Positions 10,387-23,500 are shown, counted from the first letter of the stretch. The stretch: DNA of 64,000 nt from Athripsodes cinereus (GCA_947579605.1 OX388312.1:19305313-19369312), one strand, 5' to 3'. The notes: generated by a model not told the origin, from the letters alone. Numbers and translations are program-made.

Positions 10387-12982
10387 AAACTGAACTCTTC
10401 ACTGGCGCCCTTGAGATGGTCTAAGAACTATTAAACGGCGTCAAAAATAAAATCATCCAAAATCATCATCAACATCATCATCGTCTATACAACTTTATAT
10501 ATTTTGTATACTTATTCACTAAGAGGACTATGATTATCGTTATAAAACATCGCGAAAAACTAAAATTGTGATTTTCTTCAATATTTCTAATAAATTCATT
10601 TTTAAAAGAAATGTGCATTATATTTAAAATATGTTTATGGTACCTACCTACTTCAAAATATTCAGAAGAATATATAATACTATACCTTCATAAGCAGATA
10701 TCTGATAACATCTCGAAACTCTCCACACATGATAAAGAATGTGTATAAAAGAGTTATTTTAAAGATTTCTGTACAAGATTATCACGCAAGTGTCGCGCTG
10801 CGATAATAATATTTCTAAATAAAACAATGATAATACATCTACCTGCGTTTTACAATTGATAATTAATAAAGTGTTTTAAAATAATTATTAATAATTTTAT
10901 ATAATTAAGTGGTGTTTAAAATAAGTTGGCAAGATTTCAATGAATAGAGCAACAGTATGCATGATAGATAGGATGGTATGTGGTGGGTACATCTTATTGT
11001 GAGTCTAATGTCATTGCAGATCGTGTGACAAACTTGCTGAGATACATATCTTCGCACTTCACAATACACCAATATTTTATCATACTACAATACATTCTGT
11101 TACACTTTAACATTTTATTAGTTGCAGACAAAGTATACCTATACGTACTATAGGAACAGAAGAAGTTTCTGGGAAATTTATAATTAAATTCTTGCTAGTT
11201 AAATAATTAAATTTATTCTTTGTTCTTCACTTATGACCGCCTATCTTGGTAAATTTAATGTTTATAAAGAAAATTACCTGCTTGAAGATATTTAGACATA
11301 TAAAACAAGAAAATATATCATATCAAATTAATAAATCTATAATCGAAGAGTTTGTACTGTGAATTATAATATTTCAAAGTAGACCAATTTATAATAGATT
11401 TATGCAAATTTGTGTTTATTTCGCAATCTAATCAGAAGAAGTGAAAAGGGCGTCCTAACTGCCGTCGTGAGAGTATTTTAAATTACTATTCTCTTAAATA
11501 TCCCCTTTTAGAGGACAGAGCCCACTTATTGAAAATAAATTAATATAAAAGTAGGACAAAAATAACAAAAAAGTAATAAAATATAAAACAAAAGAGAAGA
11601 AAAATTATAAATAATTAAAGACTTATGACTAACTACGGATATTTGTATCGAAAATAACATACTATAATTTTTATGTTCTAAAATTTAACTGCAACACCAT
11701 TTCGAATATAATAATCATAAATTTGTGCGCTGCAAAAAGAGTAAACCATGATTACAAATCATTATACATGTTCAAAAATGTTATTCAAGATATTAATTGG
11801 ATTTGGAACACAGTAAGGTTTCAAACAATATCGATTCACCTGATAATAATATAATACTATACATTATATAGTTAGGTACCTATGTATAATCGCAAATTTA
11901 TTGGATTAATAATCACATCATCAGATATTATTAACAAGCACCGCTGTGATGAATTAACAAGTGGATTTTAATCTAAGAACACATTATATAAATTAAGCGG
12001 ATGGTTTAAATGCTTTTGTATTGTTTGTTAATATAATTCACTATCCCCTCTTTTAAATAAACAACATCTCATCTGATAAGGCAACTCTGCTCCGTTATTC
12101 GCCTGCTCTACGAATACTACCTACATATGTATTACTTACTACAGTATACCTATCTCTCCATTTCTTATTCTTTGATCTCCTAGACATGCCTGCCTATTCA
12201 GAGCCTTGTCTGATTTTGAAACAACTAGTTCATGTTTAACAAATTAATGAAAAGCTATGCATCACTCTGTGTATATATATAGTATTCCAATTATGTACAT
12301 TATTAAAATGATAGATTCTTGTCTGATTTGAATATAACTGATCTATTATAACAGTTATTTGTATTTATTGTGATTTCAATAGTTTGGTAACACTGACCAA
12401 GAATTAACAGTAAGATACCAAGTTCCTAGAAGCTTCCTGTTTTATATTTTTGTTTGAATATTAGCTTAATTCACATGCGCTGAATTCAGAAATCACAAAT
12501 CACGAATTTACTTCACGATTTTATACCAGAAGGTTCAGGACGTACTAACATTACTAGACCTACTGTAAAGAACAGGTATTTGATGGTCACGGTGATACTG
12601 TGATTAGCCTGGACCTTTGCACCTTCAATGTCCATTTTAATGTTTTTATAACAACTAGAAAATAGTCACACTTGTTTAATATGGTAATGAAGAACACACA
12701 TCGCAGAAAAATACGCCCCCCTAGCCGAAGAATATTGCGTGATTAAGCTATTGTTATTGTTAAGAAATTGTGCTCACGCAATAAATCTGACAATATTTTT
12801 TTCTGACAATATTTTATGTTATAGGAAGTTAAATAATAGTGAGTGATTTCTCTATATTTATTTCTATAAATTTTGAGTGAGTCAGATTTGTTTTTCATCT
12901 ATCTGAATAAATTAAGAAAGTGGTGTCTAATGTAATATATCTTGAATTTCATATTCAATCACTGTTTATTATAGAATTAAAA
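10387..12982. other. Long AT-rich stretch, no gene seen
   Basis: Follows the LINE fragment. No exon, SINE or family A copy found. Confidence 0.5.
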
Positions 12983-13135
12983 TACTACTACTATAACATC
13001 AAGGCATATCCCACAAGTGGGGTAAGCAGCAGATCAGACGCATGTAACAAACAAGCTGTTCCTGTCCCAAAAATTAAGGCATTCAGGATGGGTGGCAAAC
13101 CTCATTGCTGAATTTAAGATACAAAATGTCTCAAT
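12983..13135 (-). repeat. Family A repeat, copy 7 (with tail)
   Basis: It begins with TACTACTACTA (sense TAG tail), then GGCATATCCCACAAGTGGGG, GCATTCAGGATGGGTGGCAA and CTGAATTTAAGATACAAAAT. It stops before the Cys-Glu-rich head half of the family, so it is 5'-truncated in the sense direction, as expected of a retroposon. Confidence 0.75.
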
Positions 13136-14659
13136 AAAACAAAATCTAATCAATGGCCCATTCAATTGAAAATTATGTTTATGTACTAACAGATTATTGT
13201 TCTACTCTTTCTGACGCATTGCAGCATCCCTTATAAGAATAAACATTTGTAATAATTCTATGTAATAATAATGATAATATAAGCTTGCTACCGCTAAGCT
13301 CCATAAGCTTAACATTTCGCTCGTAAAATATATTTAGCACACGTTGCGACTGCATTTTCCACATAAATAAACCGATGAAAAATTATGTTACATGTGCGCT
13401 TAATAGTCTCCTTGTTAAATTATACCTACGAGTACATGAAATAAGAAAACAAATCGATTCATATTTCCTTTTCTGTTCCATTTCCAATAAGAACTTTAAT
13501 TTACGATTGATTTTTTTGGTAAGCTGAAATATAAAACACAAAAATCATATAAATATTTGTGAATAATAAAATTGATCAATATATGCCTATTTTATTTTAG
13601 AGCTTACATAAGTGACTTTGAATAATTTACATCTACAAATATATATAAGTTATTAACTTATAAGTACAATAAAATAGTCGTATTGTAAAAATATCAAACT
13701 GTATGCTGTAAATAGGTAACAAAAAAAGTTTAAGAAATATTTTATTAAAAAAAGTCGTCATTATCACATAATGTTTGTTAGTTGTAAATTGCCGCTATAA
13801 AAATGTAAGAACAATAACAAAATTGTATGCAGATTCAAACACCATGTAATTATAATAATTATCCTATTTTAAGTACAAACCAACACTAACAGACAGTTAC
13901 CTACTGTAGCACAGCAATTACACACGTAATGAGACAGTTGGAAATGTGAATGAGTCTAAATGGTTACTTCTGTATAACTTTAAACTTGTATAACTATATA
14001 GATGTACATATATTTATACCTCCTCTGTCTATTGTAGGTGAGTACAGTGTAACTACTTACATTCACAACCGGTCAAGTATACCTTATTTGTACATACTTA
14101 CCACATTTTATGAATATTGCACCTTCTCTAGCCTAACTATGGTAGTATTTGCATATTATTATTGTTATGTGAATATCAAATTACTCGACACAGTATGTAT
14201 CATCACTCCCGTGTTATAATCAAATTTATTCTCCTGATCATTTTAATTAGGTAGGTAGGTACGTTTTTAATGAGTTTTGTGTGGAACAGTTAGCTGGTTG
14301 TTGCACATACCTAACCCAAAATTGATAGCATGTATCGTGGTTGAAATTTTCTGCCATTTAATTAATTCAAAATCACCTGATTGTTGTTTGAGGGTATTTT
14401 TCAAAAATTTTATAGATGAGGATCTAAAACAGCTAAATGCCTGAATGATGGGCTAATCGAAGAATGAAAGCTTAAGAATCCATTGTTTTGGTGGGTAAAG
14501 TAAATTTTTAAACATACATTATATCTAATTGCAAAATTACTCATACATATAAAATATAATCAAAAATAAAACCAATATAGTGTTTGCATATTTCAAACGA
14601 TGTATGTGAGTAATTAAAATTTTAAAATAATATCTTATTACGATATCAAACCTTCTTAT
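13136..14659. other. No gene seen apart from the candidate splice junction
   Basis: An 89-residue plus frame (13950-14219) runs through the candidate recursive splice site. It is rich in Tyr, Leu and Ile and is not convincing. Confidence 0.45.
14018..14045 (+). other. Candidate recursive splice site (zero-length exon)
   Basis: A pyrimidine-rich run (ACCTCCTCTGTCTATTGTAG) ends in AG at 14036-14037. It is followed without a gap by a consensus donor, GTGAGTAC. Abutting acceptor and donor is the signature of ratchet sites in long insect introns. The strand agrees with the exon at 41893. No coding sequence is recognisable on either side. A chance match is possible in this much sequence. Confidence 0.3.
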
Positions 14660-14798
14660 TAAGTATGCCACCCATCGTGAATGTCTTAAATTTTGGTTGA
14701 CACAGAGAGGACACCTTGTAGGTATATCTTAAACATGTAACTTGTCTGCTGGCTTCCCCACTTGTGGGATATACCGTGATGGTATAATAGTAGTAGCG
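14660..14798 (+). repeat. Family A repeat, copy 8 (with tail)
   Basis: TATGCCACCCATCGTGAATG, ACAGAGAGGACACC, GTCTGCTGGCTTCCCCACTT and GTGGGATATACCGTGATGGT, followed by ATAATAGTAGTAG. It is 5'-truncated with a TAG tail at the 3' end. Confidence 0.75.
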
Positions 14799-15336
14799 TT
14801 TTATATACAGAACGACGATATTATGTAGTTATAGAGGAAATCTAATATGAATCCAGTGGGTGCTGCAACGAACATATATTTTTTATGAGCAGAGATGATG
14901 ATGAGGGATTATTATAAGGTATAAAATTTGGTATGTATCTTTTATATCTAAATAAATTGGTACAATTAAAGAAATCACATTACCGTGCTAGTCTATTATT
15001 TTTTTTATTCTAAATTAATTGTATTAAACTAGCAAAAATATTCGGTAACTTCAGATTCGGAGCTTTATCGATATCCTAACAGGATTTTTTTTTTTACGTA
15101 TTTTTATAGCGTTTGATCTAGTGTCTCTAATTTTCTAAAATTAATTTTACATAATTTCAATTATCTTGGCAACTTATAAGTGCTAAGATAATTATCGTAT
15201 TGCTTTCAAAGGTCACCATAAGTGCATAAACATGATTGTGTAAAAAGTGCCCTTAAAGTGATAATATAGTGAAGTGTCAAACTATTATTATCATTGATAA
15301 TTTTATAGTGAAAAACTTTAAAAACTTAAAAGTATA

Positions 15337-15417
15337 AAGAATAACTACATTCAGCAGTTATTCTTTAATTATGTTCTTTAGTATGTTTGTGCATAGTTAC
15401 ACTATGCACAAACATAC
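15337..15417. repeat. Two adjacent hairpins
   Basis: AAGAATAACT (15337-15346) pairs with AGTTATTCTT (15356-15365). GTATGTTTGTGCATAGT (15381-15397) pairs perfectly with ACTATGCACAAACATAC (15401-15417) across a 3-base loop. No coding sequence is near. They could be a small foldback element or, less likely, a structured RNA. Confidence 0.6.
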
Positions 15418-15860
15418 AAACTAAATATTTATATCAGAATGAACTACAGTACTAACAAAACTAAATAAAATAAATTAAAATAAAAACTACAGACAAGGTA
15501 ACAAATAATAATAACTGGTATCATACGGACTTCATATTCTAATTTTATTTCTATGCAAATTTTCATCTGATTGTAAAACATATGTGCTTGCAAATTGGCC
15601 AATGATTTTTATTACAGTACTTTTCCGCGCCTCCGTAAGCTTAAAATTCTTTATTAAATAATATATTTCTTTTTTATTATTTTTGGAAATAGTATAATTT
15701 TAATCGGTTTGATTTTATTTTGCAGTTGTGAGATCATAATAATTGAAGCAACAGCTGGAACAATAATTCGTGGGCCCTTTTTTCAGAGAAGTTAGAAATA
15801 AATTTTCCCGAGTCTTATCTATGCTCATACAATTTTTGATTTACAAATTATAACTTTATG

Positions 15861-16036
15861 GGTTCGTCGGTAGCCTGGAGGTAGAATCTCGGCCTCGTCA
15901 ACAAGGAGTCCGCGGTTCGTTCCCTGGTGCTGTCAAACTACCCTTTCACGACACAAGCTTTTAGCTTACTGTGAAAGGTGTATAAGGTTGTATTTGGGTT
16001 AATAACAAAACCCAGATATATATTTTCTCTTTAAAG
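15861..16036 (+). mobile_element. SINE type 1, copy c
   Basis: GTTCGTCGGTAGCCTGGAGG, B-box GCGGTTCGTTCCCTGG, body ACCCTTTCACGACACAAGCT and GTGAAAGGTGTATAAGGTTG, then AACCCAGATATATATTTTCT. The A-tail is degraded. Confidence 0.75.
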
Positions 16037-16205
16037 GAAACAGTTATTCAATACGCTAATTTCCTTTTTTGTTTCCAATTTCGAAAGGTCAATGTTAATT
16101 TTGTTGGGGTTACAGTTTAAAATTAGTACCAAATGTTGTTTCCTTGTTATAATTTTATTTGAGATGTGTTTTTCTAAATAAGAAAATATGTTTATGTTAT
16201 TTAAA

Positions 16206-16250
16206 CTGTTAATATAATGTAAATCTCCTCTCTCACTCTCTCTCTCTCTT
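16206..16250. repeat. CT microsatellite
   Basis: TCTCTCACTCTCTCTCTCTC and flanking bases form an imperfect CT dinucleotide run. Confidence 0.8.
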
Positions 16251-16371
16251 TTTTGCATATTGCTTTTTTAGTTTGGTTTGTATTTAATTTGGATATATAA
16301 CTTCTATGAAATTGTATATAATCAATGTACAGTAAAGAATGAATAAATATATAATCATCTCCGTCGGTCCC

Positions 16372-16593
16372 TCAATCCTGAGGACCGTGACCACCTGCGT
16401 CGTTCTGTAGACCCATCTGTCTCCATCTTGAGTGATCCTCCGCCATGTGCAAGGCCCCGTGTAGTGAGCTCTGTGTGGCCTCCTTTATTTGGTCGCTCCA
16501 TCCTCTTCCCCTCCTTCTTTCTACAACCCCAGTTATATTCTCTTTTTCCAGGTTTTCATACTCTCTTCTTGCAATGTGCCCGAAATATCGCAA
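16372..16593 (-). pseudogene. Endonuclease/reverse-transcriptase C-terminal fragment of a LINE
   Basis: The minus frame reads RYFGHIARREYENLEKENIT, GVVERRRGRGWSDQIKEATQ, then LHMAEDHSRWRQ and GGHGPQD before the stop. This is the standard C-terminus of insect endonuclease-reverse transcriptases: FGHI(A/V)RR, a GxVxGxRxRGR linker, W(S/T)DQIK, and RxxWR. The copy is 5'-truncated at about 16593 and appears to carry its own 3' end near 16360. The open frame is intact but far too short to be active. Confidence 0.7.
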
Positions 16594-17044
16594 AACAATA
16601 ATTAAAGGAAATATAATTAATAAGTTTAAGTAGGTATCTCCATTTTGGCTAGTAGGTCCTTATTCTAGCTACAGCATCAATAGTAATATGTAAATGTTGT
16701 ATTTTTTATTATTCCCTTAAACAAGAGCATATTACAGTATTATAATATCCTCTCAACACTCATTTTGAATAGCGTTCCACTTTTCAACTAATTAACATCA
16801 TAAAAATTTGCATATTGTGTATACTTAATAAACAAACACAAAATTGTTATCTTAAGTGCCAACATTTCCTCTCAGAAATATTATCTGCCAAGTGGCAAAT
16901 AAATAATACTTTCATTATTTATTTATTCAACGTTTTTCCTTCATTTATTCTCATTTCAAAGAATTATATTGCGAATATGAGAACAGATTTTTTTCAAAAA
17001 GCAGGTGTTCATTAAACCTCACGAACAAGACAATAAACATCTAC

Positions 17045-17130
17045 AATTCAGCTATAAGGCATGCCAACTGTAGTTAATTCGCTTGTTATCCCGCTTGTAG
17101 GATATGCTGTGATAGTATATTAGTATAATA
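17045..17130 (+). repeat. Family A repeat, copy 9 (degenerate)
   Basis: AATTCAGCTATAAGGCATGC, CGCTTGTTATCCCGCTTGTA, GGATATGCTGTGATAGTATA and a TAG-like end. It carries internal deletions. Confidence 0.5.
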
Positions 17131-18499
17131 GTACTATTATTATTACTAATTTAATGGTTACGAAACGTTTTTAACAGGACACTCTGTGTCCAGTTCAATG
17201 GAGGAAGACACTTATTCACTTATTTTTTTGAACAAAATAAGGCATTTGCTTTTAAAAATATATATATATTAAAAACGTATTTTTGTAAGCCATATAAAAG
17301 TTCTACATAAAATATTGCTTAAGTGGGTATATACCTACTATAAAATATATATAGATATACCTAGTTGGTAGATATATAAGATTATGGGGTGTGGGGGTGG
17401 TGAGCTACTCATCACTTTGGCAGGTAGTAAATTGAATTTTGTACATCAGGTTGAGTGCATATTCACTGAGAGTGAGAGAGACGGGACAGTATTCTGGCAA
17501 TTCAATTTGGAAGTCAAAAGCTCTTTTGAATCGCCACCACTCGAACAGCGACCATAGTCGATAAGTGATCGTATTTAAAATATAAGAAATGTTATATTTT
17601 TTCTTAAAATATCGTATTTATTTCAAAAGGGTATTGCAAAAAAAAATTAAATTATTCTATTTAAACTTAAACTCAAAAAACTCTCGTTCAAAATATAAAG
17701 ATTTATTCATAACAAAGTAGGCATTGGAAAGAAAAATATTGTCCATATGGTAATGTTTAATGTAGGTATATCTTCAATATTTTTGCATTAGATTCTATAT
17801 TCGACACGTTCTTTATATCAATTAAGGCTGAAGGTAAATTACTTGTAACGAATAAAGTAAGAGAAAATAATATTATATGGAATAGAGAAATTAACTACAG
17901 ATATAGACGTATTATAATCGTTTCTCATACAAGCAGTGCTGTATAGTGTTTAACATACTAAGTGTTAAGATCTTTATAGATCTCAAAATGTTATTAGGTT
18001 TATTCAAAAACCTTCTGACCTCACTTATCTAAGCATCGTATTCATCCTTTTGTTAGAAGCACTACGTTTTATTATATTGTTGTACCTACTTCTCACTGCA
18101 AGCTGTTGCCAAATAACGCTTCTTCGATTAGCGTAGAAAAGTAGTCTATGCTTGTAATATTAATTAAATAATATTTGAATACCTCAACAGCAATGAATAA
18201 GATAGATTAAACTAGATCCTGTGAGACTGCGTTTGTTTGTAAGGAAGTTTTGAAGCTTAAATAATTTTGCACCAGAAGCATTTTTCCATCTCCATAAAAA
18301 GATTGTACAATATTTCATATTTTTGTCATGCTTTCAGTTGTACTATTTTGTATTATAGAACTATTGAATTCAGTTATTATATAGTTCTATGAAATTCAAA
18401 AATGGCTTCACGGATAGTATTTAAATTTTATACATTTCAGTGGAATATATTTTAATAATTCAAGGGTTTTTGTGTTTACGCTGTGGAAATCCATTTTTT
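17131..18499. other. No gene seen
   Basis: Mostly AT-rich. A less AT-rich patch at 17385-17560 (GGGGTGTGGGGGTGGTGAGC, then GAGAGTGAGAGAGACGGGAC) might be regulatory; no coding frame. Confidence 0.45.
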
Positions 18500-18738
18500 A
18501 TTTTATTTAATAAAATATAAAAATATATTATTGAGCACTGTTTAATCTCCACTATGTAAGGGTTAGATACCGAACGTTTTCGCCTATACTTGTAGGCATC
18601 TTCCGTTTCCCTGAAGATGCCTACAAGTAGTAGTAGCGAAGTAGTCTACATAGTAGCGAAAACGTTCGGTATCTAACCTAACATAGTGGAGATTAAACAG
18701 TGCTCAATAATATATTTTTATATTTTATTTAATAAAAT
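18500..18738. mobile_element. 205-bp foldback element between 17-bp direct repeats
   Basis: The element runs from 18517 to 18721. Its terminal arms (18517-18583 and 18655-18721) are almost perfect reverse complements; the outer 24 bases match exactly (ATAAAAATATATTATTGAGC...). Inside is a second perfect hairpin, ACTTGTAGGCATCTTC (18588-18603) with GAAGATGCCTACAAGT (18613-18628). The same 17-mer, ATTTTATTTAATAAAAT, lies directly outside both ends (18500-18516 and 18722-18738), which looks like a target-site duplication. There is no coding capacity, so it is non-autonomous. Confidence 0.8.
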
Positions 18739-20574
18739 GAATATATTTTAATATGTTTTCATTTTGGAATAATTTTCCGTGTTCAAGAGGTTGAAACTTG
18801 AGTAATATTTTAAACGAGCAATAAAAGTAATCTTTGAATAAGTGAATTATACTACTAAGTCTTTCGCAAATCATGTGATCAGTGTAACAATGGAATAATA
18901 ATAATGATAATAATGTAGTACCTTTACTTTATAAAAATGTACATACCTATTACCATTATAGATGTGTAAGTAGGTACATAGTTATATGAGTAAGTGTATG
19001 TAGGTACCTACTCCAGAAACTCCCTCCCTCCTACCAGCACGATGGTGGGACTTATTGAAAGCCAACTAACTATATATTTATACACTCTGTTGGACTTCAA
19101 TCAATTTAGCAAATACGGGGTGCCAATGTTGATTTATTTCTCCTTTATTCTCTTCTACAAAATATATATAAACAATATTTTATTACTACGTACGTATTTT
19201 AAATTAAATTGAATTTAAGGCTTCGTTTTATGATAAACGATATTCCTTCTTCATATGTTAATTTGTTGATTATTATTATAGTACAATTTGTAGAAAGTAA
19301 ATTAAATGTCATAAAAGGGCACCATATTGTGTGTTTATTGTCCAAAGCTCAAATCATTAAATAAAATATATATAATGCGTACCTATACATAAATGCGTTG
19401 GAGGTAAAAAAAAAATCGAGCGCTATTTATAAAATATATCCAGCTCCTCATTCTTGATACAATTTTCTTCATTTTACTTAGTACATGTGAAAATCCAGAT
19501 AAATCTTTTTTTTTAAATACCGTGTCCCACAAATGGAGTAGCCAGTGGACTAATTGCCTGTAATGGACAAATAGATTGTCCTTTCTGTGCCAATAAAAAT
19601 AAGGCTTTCAAGATGGATGGCATGCCTCATCGCATTGAAGATGTTAATTGTCTTATACGTGAGTTTTTCCGAAATCTTGTATTTTACAGGACACCCGAAA
19701 ACTTACAGAAAAGAATGGGGAAATAATTCTTCAACGAAAAATCCACAGGGTATAACATAATAAATTAAAAATATGTGTAATATAAATGACGTGTATTATA
19801 AACGGAATAAAAAAAGGACAAAAATGTAATTTTTAATCTACGTACCTAACCCAATGCAAAATGTATTTAAATAATTTACAAAATTCCCATAAAATTCAAT
19901 TCACACGAAGTAAGAAATATCAAATAACAAGTTCTACGGAACTGATTTATCATAATCAAGCAGCAGGTATTGAATTTAAAATAGATAAAAAAATGATATG
20001 CAGTTATTCAAATCAATAAATAATAATAAATACCCTTGATATGGATGATATACCTACCTACTAACTGTATGTTTATTGAAGGACTCACAACAACAAACGT
20101 AATTGAACAGGAAGTTACATACATACACTAAACCAGTGGCGTACCTTCCTAAAATGCAAAAACTAACATATATCTTAATAACTGCATACGGGACCACAAA
20201 ATTTATAGGACCTAAATTACATTGCATCAGAAAACGGCACATCGAATCAACATAGGTATACATAGGATAAAACAACATCTCAAAATATCTGCACCTTGAT
20301 TATATTTAATTTTCTCATCTTAAACTGAACATCTCTCATGTTTGCCCCCTTCTCTCCGTTAATGGTTTTCTACAGATCTAATTCACCGCATTGGATAAAA
20401 CGTTATCTAAAACTTCTACTCCTCCGTCACAAAATTTCTCGAACCCATTTTACGTTGCAAAATACGAGATATTATTATTAATGAGTAATATTTGATACAA
20501 TAGCACGACCAATACAAAATATCTAGTCCCGCCACTACACTGTGCATAATACATACATACATACATACATACAT
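18739..20574. other. No gene seen apart from family A copy 10
   Basis: AT-rich spacer with short TACCTA-type oligomers. No supported exon. Confidence 0.45.
19518..19748 (-). repeat. Family A repeat, copy 10
   Basis: CCGTGTCCCACAAATGGAGT, TAGCCAGTGGACTAATTGCC, GTCCTTTCTGTGCCAATAAA, GGCATGCCTCATCGCATTGA, CAGGACACCCGAAAACTTAC, AGAAAAGAATGGGGAAATAA and TTCTTCAACG. It is near full length and has no tail. Confidence 0.75.
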
Positions 20575-20690
20575 ACCATCACGCCGCTTCCCTCGCGGGG
20601 TAGGCAGAAAGGATCGAGCGCCACTTCCTTCTATCTTTGCATACATCTTTCGCTTCCGTCACTGTCATACAATTCCTCATGCATGCTCTG
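20575..20690. repeat. Short interspersed repeat fragment
   Basis: An ATAC microsatellite leads into ACCATCACGCCGCTTCCCTC, GCGGGGTAGGCAGAAAGGAT and TTTGCATACATCTTTCGCTT. This GC-richer sequence looks like the 3' end of a dispersed lepidopteran element. It shares only the first few bases with family A. The type is uncertain. Confidence 0.4.
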
Positions 20691-20699
20691 TGCATAATA

Positions 20700-23324
20700 C
20701 TTATTTAAAATAAATCTTGTAATTCATTTTACATCCCTCATTTTAAAATTCATCAATAACACACTCCAAATCTTTTATAAAAAAAATAAAATACTCAGAT
20801 ATTCAAATAACGGTACACACAAAAGATTCATACGAAATTACCTGTTGTATTTTTTTTCCATCCTTATGGATCACATATTATTATTATGCATGTATTATCC
20901 TCTCATCTTTTCTATTCAAATATTTGAATCCTACACAAAAGATTATGACAGGCATTTTTCTAAAATTATTCATCAACAGTTCTCGATATAATAATTCTGC
21001 TGACGTGTGTTCTCATTTCTTACATCCTAAAACCGAATTCTTTTAATCTCTATAGTTTTACCGTTTAATTGATTCTTTGTTACGTGGTATAATAAATAAC
21101 TATTAAATAAATTGTTCAAATGAAATAACGGTTTTTCTGATATAGGTATTATACCTTTTAAAAAAATCTCCAGAAACTAGTTGATAGATATCTCTTTGCC
21201 CGCCAAAAAATTAAAAAGAATGCCTTGTAGGTACCTACTAACTATTTCGTCATTTGCTATATTTGGGTTATTATACTGTTAGCCAAGGATGTTCGAGAAC
21301 ATTATATCAGTGGAACGCCAATAACCGTCTTTTCCAAGATCAACTGCCAAAGTTCTCATGAGTAGGTACACAGGCATAACGGAAATTTTCAAAATCTTCT
21401 TTGACACGTAAATTTTTAACATATAAGACTCCCTTCAACAATACCACAAAGTATATAATATTACTAAAAAATGGTCTAATGCATCAAAAGAGTACACATG
21501 TCATTACGTACAAAAATACGTTAAATCTGAAGACACTCAAACAATATCCTCTATATACCTACCTAATAAAAGTGATCAACTTCTAACCGATTTTTTAAAA
21601 TTTTATTTCAAAAATTAAACCCCTTTGTCCTGCAAATTGCAACAAAATCCATTTGCGCTACACAACTAACGCCTTTTATTGTTCATAATATTATTTTTTT
21701 ATATATTATCAAAGTATTAAACGTATTTTTTATAGCAAGAAATCTAATAATAATATCGTCCCATAAATTATAGTTATAAGTATCTTAAGAAAAACCGTTT
21801 GAAACATACATTTTTTATGTTTTTTACCCAAAATATGTGTCACGTCGATTATTATCGCGAAGTAAAGGGAAGTAAAGCAATAGCAAAGATGTTGTAACAT
21901 CATCCCTTGTGAATATCAAATAGGGGATGCATGTAACATTACCCCACTAACACACTATACACCACTGCGACAGGTTGGGGGTAAGACAATGCAGTGATTT
22001 TTTTATCGAAAAAAATCTTAAAATTCGCCCAAAAATACACAAAGGGATTTCGGTGATTTTTTATCCCTGTGACCCACTTTTGTACAGAAGGTCGTGAGAA
22101 GTTTTTTACTAAAAATTGCAAAATGTGCATAGATGTGGTTAACAACCATCGTTTTTTGGATTGTGAAGATTAATTGTATTTTTTTTTATATTTCATCCTA
22201 AAATATTTTTACACTAGATAATAAAATAGCGTCATAATTTTTTTTCTCTATGACCAATAAAACATTTATAACTTTATTTACATTTATTTTCGTTTAGAAT
22301 AGCCTGCTGGCTACACCAATATGTAGACAATAATGTATGACAATACAAGTGGGTCTGTGGAGTGATAATGGTCTTCCAGCCAACCAAAGTAATATGTAAT
22401 ATTATGCTGACAATTGTTTTTACAAAAAAGAGAGTATAATTATGTAGAACGCTAAACTTTATTTGGAGTATCGCTAAGTTTGAGCTTTCTGTAATGTCAA
22501 TACCACGGGTTGTAGACACCTATCATGCACATATAACCTACATTTTTTTCCGTTTTTTAGGAATATTGAAATACACCTTGGGTGCGGAACAAATGCATTG
22601 TTTGTTCTGTTCTGCAGTAGGTAATACTAAAGAATAATTGGGTAAAGGAATATATTGGCATGTTCATCTTTGTTAGGGGACTTTGATTAAATAACGGTTT
22701 TTTAACAAAATAATATCCTTTTTTAAATTTTTCTCACAGATATTTTATATTTTATCAAAAAAGCGCAATTTCTTTTTACATCATGTGCCTTTCCGTAACA
22801 TATTAACCCCATTATTTATATTTTTATGTGAATTTCCTTGTTCCGACTTCCTATACTGCATACGTTGTAACAAATCCAGCTTACAACAAAGCAGTTGATT
22901 ATAAAATAGTAAATTATATTTATTACATACCTATATAAACTATATATCATACTATACCTAATCAAGCTATTTGTAATACTGTAGTTGCCTACGATGTGTA
23001 ATGAACATTCACCCAGTCAAGCTATTTTAGAGCTATTCAATTGACTACAAAACACATACATTTTAGCTGCATTTTACTGGGAATTTATATTTTATTTTAT
23101 TTTTATTTTATTTTATTTATTAGTAAAAGTACATAACAGATAACAACTATAAATATGGTTTACAAAATAGAAAAAAGACGTTCATAACTCAGCTGTCATC
23201 CACAAACATGTACCACAGATAAGTAAATTATTTAAGTATCACATATTCCGCTCATTCATCTGTTCTCACTAGCATATCACACAAGCAGCCATCGCTAACA
23301 TACCAAAATATACCATATGTTTGA
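20700..23324. other. Long stretch, no gene seen
   Basis: A 68-residue minus frame at 21939-22145 lies in slightly GC-richer sequence and may be an old transposon piece. A T-rich tract at 23090-23125 resembles a LINE tail. Nothing else is supportable. Confidence 0.4.
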
Positions 23325-23500
23325 AGAAGTCGTTAGAGCCTAGTGTAGAACCTTAGGCTTTACATCTAGAGATCCCGAGTTCAACATCACCCGCTTTCGA
23401 CCCATTCCACCTTCATGATATAAGCATATAACTCGCTATGGGTATATTAGGGACAAATGTTTTATTTACTTCAAACCCAGGTTCATCCTTTAAAACAAAA
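23325..23500 (+). mobile_element. Degenerate tRNA-headed SINE-like sequence
   Basis: GTCGTTAGAGCCTAGTGTAG resembles an A-box region. About 40 bases later GATCCCGAGTTCAAC resembles a B-box. The rest (GGGACAAATGTTTTATTTAC) would be the body. It is heavily mutated and does not belong to the other two SINE types here. Confidence 0.4.

Noticed and set aside
14281..14312. miR-34-like sequence (TTAGCTGGTTGTTG)
   Set aside because: Only the 3' half resembles the mature miRNA. The seed region does not match and no clear hairpin precursor is visible.
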